64,000 nt of DNA, taken from NCBI RefSeq assembly GCF_006711645.1, contig NZ_CP041247.1, forward strand, positions 62,001-126,000. Reading direction: 5' to 3'. The notes below the pieces were generated by a model. That model saw only the letters and a program-made list of their open reading frames with translations, had not been told where the DNA came from and ran no database searches. Below, piece after piece: positions 60,227 to 64,000 of the stretch. Position 1 is the stretch's first letter; the number at the start of each line of letters is the position of its first letter. This DNA comes from Klebsiella electrica (lineage in GTDB: Bacteria > Pseudomonadota > Gammaproteobacteria > Enterobacterales > Enterobacteriaceae). Made by a program: the position numbers and the translations under genes.

Positions 60227-61299
60227 GCCAGTACCTTCTTCGCTGCCGCGATAACGGCATCGGTGGGGATTAAATCGAGGTAGCGTTCTTCCGTGCCGGT
60301 ATCAATGTCATCCGGGTCGGGCAGGGGACCGAAATCACCCGCCCAGATGACTTCGCCTTTGGCCTGCCAGGGACGCCAGAAGGTCAGCTTTGACGGCCCG
60401 AACAGCGCCACCAGCGGCGTGCCCAGCGCGGCGGCCATATGCATTGGCACGGAATCGACGCCGATAAACAGACGGGCGTGGTCGATGACGGAGGCCAGCT
60501 GGCGAAGGGTTAGCTGCCCGGCCAGCGAGTGCAGGCGAGCGTTGGGGCAGCCCGCCATAATGGTTTCGATCATCTGCTTCTCTTTGGCATCAGGACCGGA
60601 GGTCAGCACGACCGGGTGGCCCGCGGCAGAGAGGGCGTTAATCAGGGCGCTCATCCGATCTTCGCGCCAGCATTTAAAGAACCAGCGGGAGGTCGGTTGA
60701 ATGACGATATAGTGGTCCTGAAATCCTTCCGGCAGCAGCGCGCGGCTGGCGCTCCAGTCCTGTTCGCTGTAGCCCATCTTCGCCGGCGCATCATGGCTAT
60801 CCAGCCCCGTCGGCACCAGAATCGACAGATTCTGTTGCACGGTGTGCAGCTGGTTATGCTGCTCGGTTGAGGCGAGGGCGGTATGGCAAAAACGCCATGC
60901 CGGGTGACGACGTTTCGGGAAGTCAAAACCGATGCGGGTTGGCGCGCCGGTCAGTTTAGTGATAATCGCGCTTGGCCACTGATCGGCAAGATTGAGCACC
61001 ATATCGTAGCGCTGCTGGCGCAGGGTGCGGATTAGCCTGAACTCCATCTTGAGCTGGTGGCCTTTCCCCTGTTTTTTCCAGCGCCGGTCAATGGCGAAAA
61101 TCTGGTTGATATCAGGGTTAGCGGCGAGCATATCCCGGGTTTCTTCATACAGCAGCACATCGACGCTGGCCGCGGGATAGTGCTGTTTGAGGGTGTGAAT
61201 GAGCGGCGTGATCAGCAGCATATCGCCATGATGGCGCAGCTTAATAACCAGGATTCGCGTCGGGGTCACAGGGCCGGAAGAGCGGGTTTCAGACGTCAT
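60223..61299 (-). CDS. waaQ: LPS core heptosyltransferase III WaaQ
   Basis: A 358-residue GT9 enzyme close in pattern to E. coli RfaQ: ILVIKLRHHGDMLLITPLI at the start, QPTSRWFFKCW mid-protein and FIGVDSVPMHMAAALGTP near the end. It adds the branch heptose III to heptose II. ATG 61299 is the first in-frame ATG; a TTG 18 bp upstream is possible. It is the first gene of the run waaQ-wabG-wabH-GT2-GT9-waaA-waaE-coaD. No ops/JUMPstart element for RfaH was seen in the 110 bp before it. Confidence 0.9.
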   Translation of the reverse strand: MTSETRSSGPVTPTRILVIKLRHHGDMLLITPLIHTLKQHYPAASVDVLLYEETRDMLAANPDINQIFAIDRRWKKQGKGHQLKMEFRLIRTLRQQRYDMVLNLADQWPSAIITKLTGAPTRIGFDFPKRRHPAWRFCHTALASTEQHNQLHTVQQNLSILVPTGLDSHDAPAKMGYSEQDWSASRALLPEGFQDHYIVIQPTSRWFFKCWREDRMSALINALSAAGHPVVLTSGPDAKEKQMIETIMAGCPNARLHSLAGQLTLRQLASVIDHARLFIGVDSVPMHMAAALGTPLVALFGPSKLTFWRPWQAKGEVIWAGDFGPLPDPDDIDTGTEERYLDLIPTDAVIAAAKKVLA

Positions 61300-61410
61300 T
61301 CTCTGTTCTTCATTCAATATCAGGTTTCCGATTCTAGGGGATCAGACAGATTGAGAGAAGCGTTGTATTGCTCTACCATGACTGGATACGTATGGTCTGA
61401 GGACGTTTTC

Positions 61411-62364
61411 GTGCACAATCCCGCATTTCTCATCACGATTGATACAGAGGGCGACAACCTCTGGCAAAAACATGACAGCATTACCACCGAGAATGCGCGC
61501 TATTTACCGCGTTTTCAGCAGCTCTGCGAAAAGTATGGCTTTAAACCCGTCTATTTAACGAACTATGAAATGGCGATGGATCCCTTCTATATCGAATTCG
61601 CCAAAGATGTGATTGCCCGTGGGACGGCGGAAATCGGCATGCATCTCCATGCCTGGAACAGCCCGCCGACGGACCCGTTGACCGATGACGACTGGCGCCA
61701 TAAGCCCTATCTGATTGAATATCCCGTGGCGGCGATGCGCGAAAAAGTGGCTTATATGACGCACCTGCTGGAAGACACTTTCCAGACGAAAATGGTCAGC
61801 CATCGCGCCGGGCGCTGGGCGTTTGATGAGCGCTACGCCCGTCTGCTGGTGGAGCATGGCTATCTGGTGGACTGTTCGGTTACGCCGCGCGTCAACTGGA
61901 AGACGGCGAAAGGCGCCCCGCAGGGCGATGGCGGGACCGATTACCGCCGCTTCCCGCAGCAAGCCTATTTCCTCGATGAGAATGATATCAGCCGCGAAGG
62001 CCGCTCTTCGCTGCTGGAAGTGCCGATGAGTATTCAGTATAAGCACTCCGGCTGGATGAACAGCGTGAAGCAGGGCTACGATCGCTTGCGCGGTAAAGTG
62101 CGCTCGCCTTCCGTTCACTGGCTGCGCCCGATGGGGGGAAATGTCGACACCATGCAGAAAGTGGTGCAGCAGACCCTGGCTCAGGGCAACGACTATGTCG
62201 AATATATGCTGCACTCTTCTGAATATATGCCAGGCGGTAGCCCGACGTTTAAAAACCAACAGGATATCGAGCGTTTATATGCCGATCTGGAGGCTTTTTT
62301 CAGCTGGCTGGCGCCGCAGGCAAAAGGGATGACATTGGCTGAATATTATCAGACCAAAATCTAG
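61411..62364 (+). CDS. wabN: Polysaccharide deacetylase WabN
   Basis: A 317-residue NodB-type deacetylase. Motif 1 is TIDTEGDN, an H-x-H stands in GMHLHAWN near residue 78, and SHRAGRW follows. In Klebsiella WabN removes the acetyl group from GlcNAc in the outer core. GTG 61411 has TGAGGA 7 bp upstream and starts where the conserved domain begins; an in-frame ATG at 61378 is less well placed. It is transcribed opposite to waaQ and ends 1 bp before the convergent GT2 gene. Confidence 0.87.
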   Translation: MHNPAFLITIDTEGDNLWQKHDSITTENARYLPRFQQLCEKYGFKPVYLTNYEMAMDPFYIEFAKDVIARGTAEIGMHLHAWNSPPTDPLTDDDWRHKPYLIEYPVAAMREKVAYMTHLLEDTFQTKMVSHRAGRWAFDERYARLLVEHGYLVDCSVTPRVNWKTAKGAPQGDGGTDYRRFPQQAYFLDENDISREGRSSLLEVPMSIQYKHSGWMNSVKQGYDRLRGKVRSPSVHWLRPMGGNVDTMQKVVQQTLAQGNDYVEYMLHSSEYMPGGSPTFKNQQDIERLYADLEAFFSWLAPQAKGMTLAEYYQTKI

Positions 62365-62365
62365 C

Positions 62366-63349
62366 TTATCGCCCTTTACGTAACATCTGGCGGAGCCGGG
62401 AGGTTTTCTTCCAGATGTTCGGGTATCGCAGATGAAGCCGTCGCTTCAGAGACATCCCGTCCGCTGTCAGGAGTTTACTGGCAGCGGTGAGTGCCGCCAT
62501 TGTCTCATCGCTGTAGTTATAAAATCCGTAGATCTTGTCGTGCAACCCTTTTATCTCATTGAATAAATTGTTAATCAGCGCGGTGATCAATCGCGGCGGT
62601 AATTCAGATGGCGGTTGCGTGGCCACCTTCTCAATCAGCTGATTGAGTGCAAAGACCATATCGCTGATATCCGAGGTCTGAATATTGCGGGTAATGCCGA
62701 AGGCGTTATCGCGATACCAGTAGAGCGTCTCCTCCAGGCAAATAATGCGTCTGGCCTCGAGATATAACCAGGGGGTAAACATCATATCTTCATAGCGACG
62801 GCCAACATGGAAGCGATGGTTGCCGATGAGTTCGCGCCGGTAGACCCGACTCCAGATATGCCAGTGGGAGCGGCGGAAGACGGCATATAACGCATCATGC
62901 TGTTTATCGGCGATCGTTGTCTGCTGCCCTGGTGCCGTTTGCGTGGGCGCAGGCAGCCGGTCTTTAAAATAGTGATAATGAAAGTCGATTAAATCACTAT
63001 CGCCTTGCTGGAGGAGTGGTTTTATTGTTTGCCAGAAATGAGGGCTCCAGAGGTCATCGCCATCAATAAAGCCAATCCAGGCACCCTGTGCTTTATCCAG
63101 GGCACGATTACGCGTGCTGGATACGCCGGTATTCTCGTGGCTATAAAAATGGATCTGGCCCGCGCCGCGATATTCATCAATGGCCTGCTGGATAACCGCT
63201 TTGCTATTGTCCGTCGAGCCGTCATTGCTAATGATGACTTCGACATCGCTATCAATTTGGGCAAACACCGAGTCCAGCGTCTGCCTGATATACGGCGCAT
63301 TATTAAAGACCGGGATAATAACGCTGAACAGGCAGTGAGGTTTACGCAT
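62366..63349 (-). CDS. GT2 glycosyltransferase next to waaL
   Basis: A 327-residue GT2 enzyme. FSVIIPVFNNAPYI and ISNDGSTDNS lead to the D-x-D in GFIDGDDLW near residue 95. It overlaps the 3' end of waaL by 8 bp, so both are translated from one message. It probably adds an outer-core sugar near the O-antigen attachment point; specificity unknown. It and the similar 56985-57971 gene are only distantly alike. Confidence 0.83.
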   Translation of the reverse strand: MRKPHCLFSVIIPVFNNAPYIRQTLDSVFAQIDSDVEVIISNDGSTDNSKAVIQQAIDEYRGAGQIHFYSHENTGVSSTRNRALDKAQGAWIGFIDGDDLWSPHFWQTIKPLLQQGDSDLIDFHYHYFKDRLPAPTQTAPGQQTTIADKQHDALYAVFRRSHWHIWSRVYRRELIGNHRFHVGRRYEDMMFTPWLYLEARRIICLEETLYWYRDNAFGITRNIQTSDISDMVFALNQLIEKVATQPPSELPPRLITALINNLFNEIKGLHDKIYGFYNYSDETMAALTAASKLLTADGMSLKRRLHLRYPNIWKKTSRLRQMLRKGR

Positions 63350-64000
63350 GCGCTTTATCCTGCCCGATGGCGATTTTCTGCTGTAATACGGAGAGTATCA
63401 GGGCCATTGAGAAGACAATCACCGCTTCTTTACTAAAGAAAATCACGTCGCTTAATCCGTAAACTATCACCGTTAGCGTGAGAACGCCTTGTATCGCGTT
63501 ACGTTTGCGCCAGGCGTTGAGCAATAATACGGCGTATAAAAGGATCAGCGTGGCAACGCCGCCAATGCCGCGCAGGGAGAAGTTTTCAATAAACTCGTTG
63601 TGCATATGGACATTGATAAAATCCAGCGCCCCGGCAAGGCCAGGATTAGCCTGCACTTGCTGCTTAATATCGTTCCCGCGTCTTTCCGCTGACTCGCCGA
63701 AGGGGGCATCAAGACCTGCCTGTAATCCCGTTTTAAACATGACTAAACGCGAACCGACGGAGGAGACACTATTGTGGTCCTGGTACTGGGTGATATCGGT
63801 TTGCATCTCCTGATAGCGGGCGATCAGTTTTTGATGGAACAGGGCGGTCAGCAGAACCAGTGCAATAACAAAGGCCGCACATAGCTTCAGCAACTGCTGT
63901 TTACTCACCTGCGGGTGCACAAAGAGCAGCAGGATAATCAGTACCGGGCAGGCCAGCAGCGCGGCTCGCGTTTCGGTAAACGCAATCGCCGCCAGCCCGG
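63342..64000 (-). CDS. waaL: O-antigen ligase WaaL, C-terminal part
   Basis: The frame is open to the window edge, so the N-terminal part is outside. The visible 218 residues contain several membrane helices and the WaaL signature HMHNEFIENFSLRGIGG, whose histidine is needed for ligation of O-antigen from undecaprenyl diphosphate to the lipid A-core in the periplasm. A periplasmic loop precedes it. It is followed by an 8-bp overlap with the GT2 gene. Confidence 0.87.
   Translation of the reverse strand, partial: GLAAIAFTETRAALLACPVLIILLLFVHPQVSKQQLLKLCAAFVIALVLLTALFHQKLIARYQEMQTDITQYQDHNSVSSVGSRLVMFKTGLQAGLDAPFGESAERRGNDIKQQVQANPGLAGALDFINVHMHNEFIENFSLRGIGGVATLILLYAVLLLNAWRKRNAIQGVLTLTVIVYGLSDVIFFSKEAVIVFSMALILSVLQQKIAIGQDKAHA

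Overview
The window reads as an enterobacterial chromosome of the Klebsiella/Raoultella type. The housekeeping genes (spoT, recG, rph-pyrE, coaBC-dut-slmA, rpmBG, mutM, glpK, tpiA) are close to E. coli. The lipopolysaccharide core genes at the right end (waaE, wabG, wabH, wabN, waaQ) belong to the Klebsiella-type core. No phage, insertion sequence, integrase or CRISPR array was seen.

Layout. 1-2.8 kb: end of an AraC-type regulator and three small oxidoreductase-type genes. 3.0 kb: selC (tRNA-Sec). 3.8-14.6 kb: two sugar modules. The first is a PTS regulator with IIA, IIB and IIC, two class II aldolases, a ROK kinase and a D-lyxose-isomerase-family protein. The second is an RpiR regulator facing a GH4 phosphoglycosidase and a glucose-superfamily PTS IIBC. 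14.8-18.1 kb: yicH and xanP. 18.2-29.8 kb: a rearranged block (below). 29.8-38.5 kb: recG-trmH-spoT-rpoZ-gmk, ligB and yicG in E. coli order. 38.5-45.4 kb: a lower-GC accessory region where E. coli has dinD, with a chloride-channel remnant, a secreted lipase, an SgrR-like regulator, a shikimate-dehydrogenase-like protein and a fructose-type PTS IIBC. 45.6-53.7 kb: yicC, rph-pyrE, slmA-dut-coaBC, radC, rpmBG, mutM, coaD. 53.7-64 kb: the LPS core cluster, ending inside waaL.

Most striking observation. In E. coli the order is xanP-gltS-recG at one locus and sbp-cdh-tpiA-yiiQ-yiiR-fpr-glpX-glpK-glpF-zapB at another about 0.3 Mb away. Here the order is xanP, a gltS 3' remnant, a 7 x 95 bp REP/BIME tandem array, glpK-glpF-zapB, sbp-cdh-(transporter)-tpiA-yiiQ-yiiR-fpr-glpX, recG. 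The second locus therefore sits between gltS and recG in circularly permuted order, as if opened between glpX and glpK and joined between zapB and sbp. gltS is reduced to about 34 codons, and glpX is separated from glpFK and lies behind recG. The comparison order is from memory of E. coli K-12; I cannot tell whether the arrangement is strain-specific, usual in this genus, or an assembly effect.

How genes work together. The selC-side operon looks like a complete import-to-triose route for an unidentified sugar. glpF/glpK feed glycerol-3-phosphate, while glpX (fructose-1,6-bisphosphatase) and tpiA serve gluconeogenesis. gmk, rpoZ and spoT form the stringent-response operon. rph-pyrE carries a UTP-type attenuator. 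The waa/wab genes assemble the LPS core.
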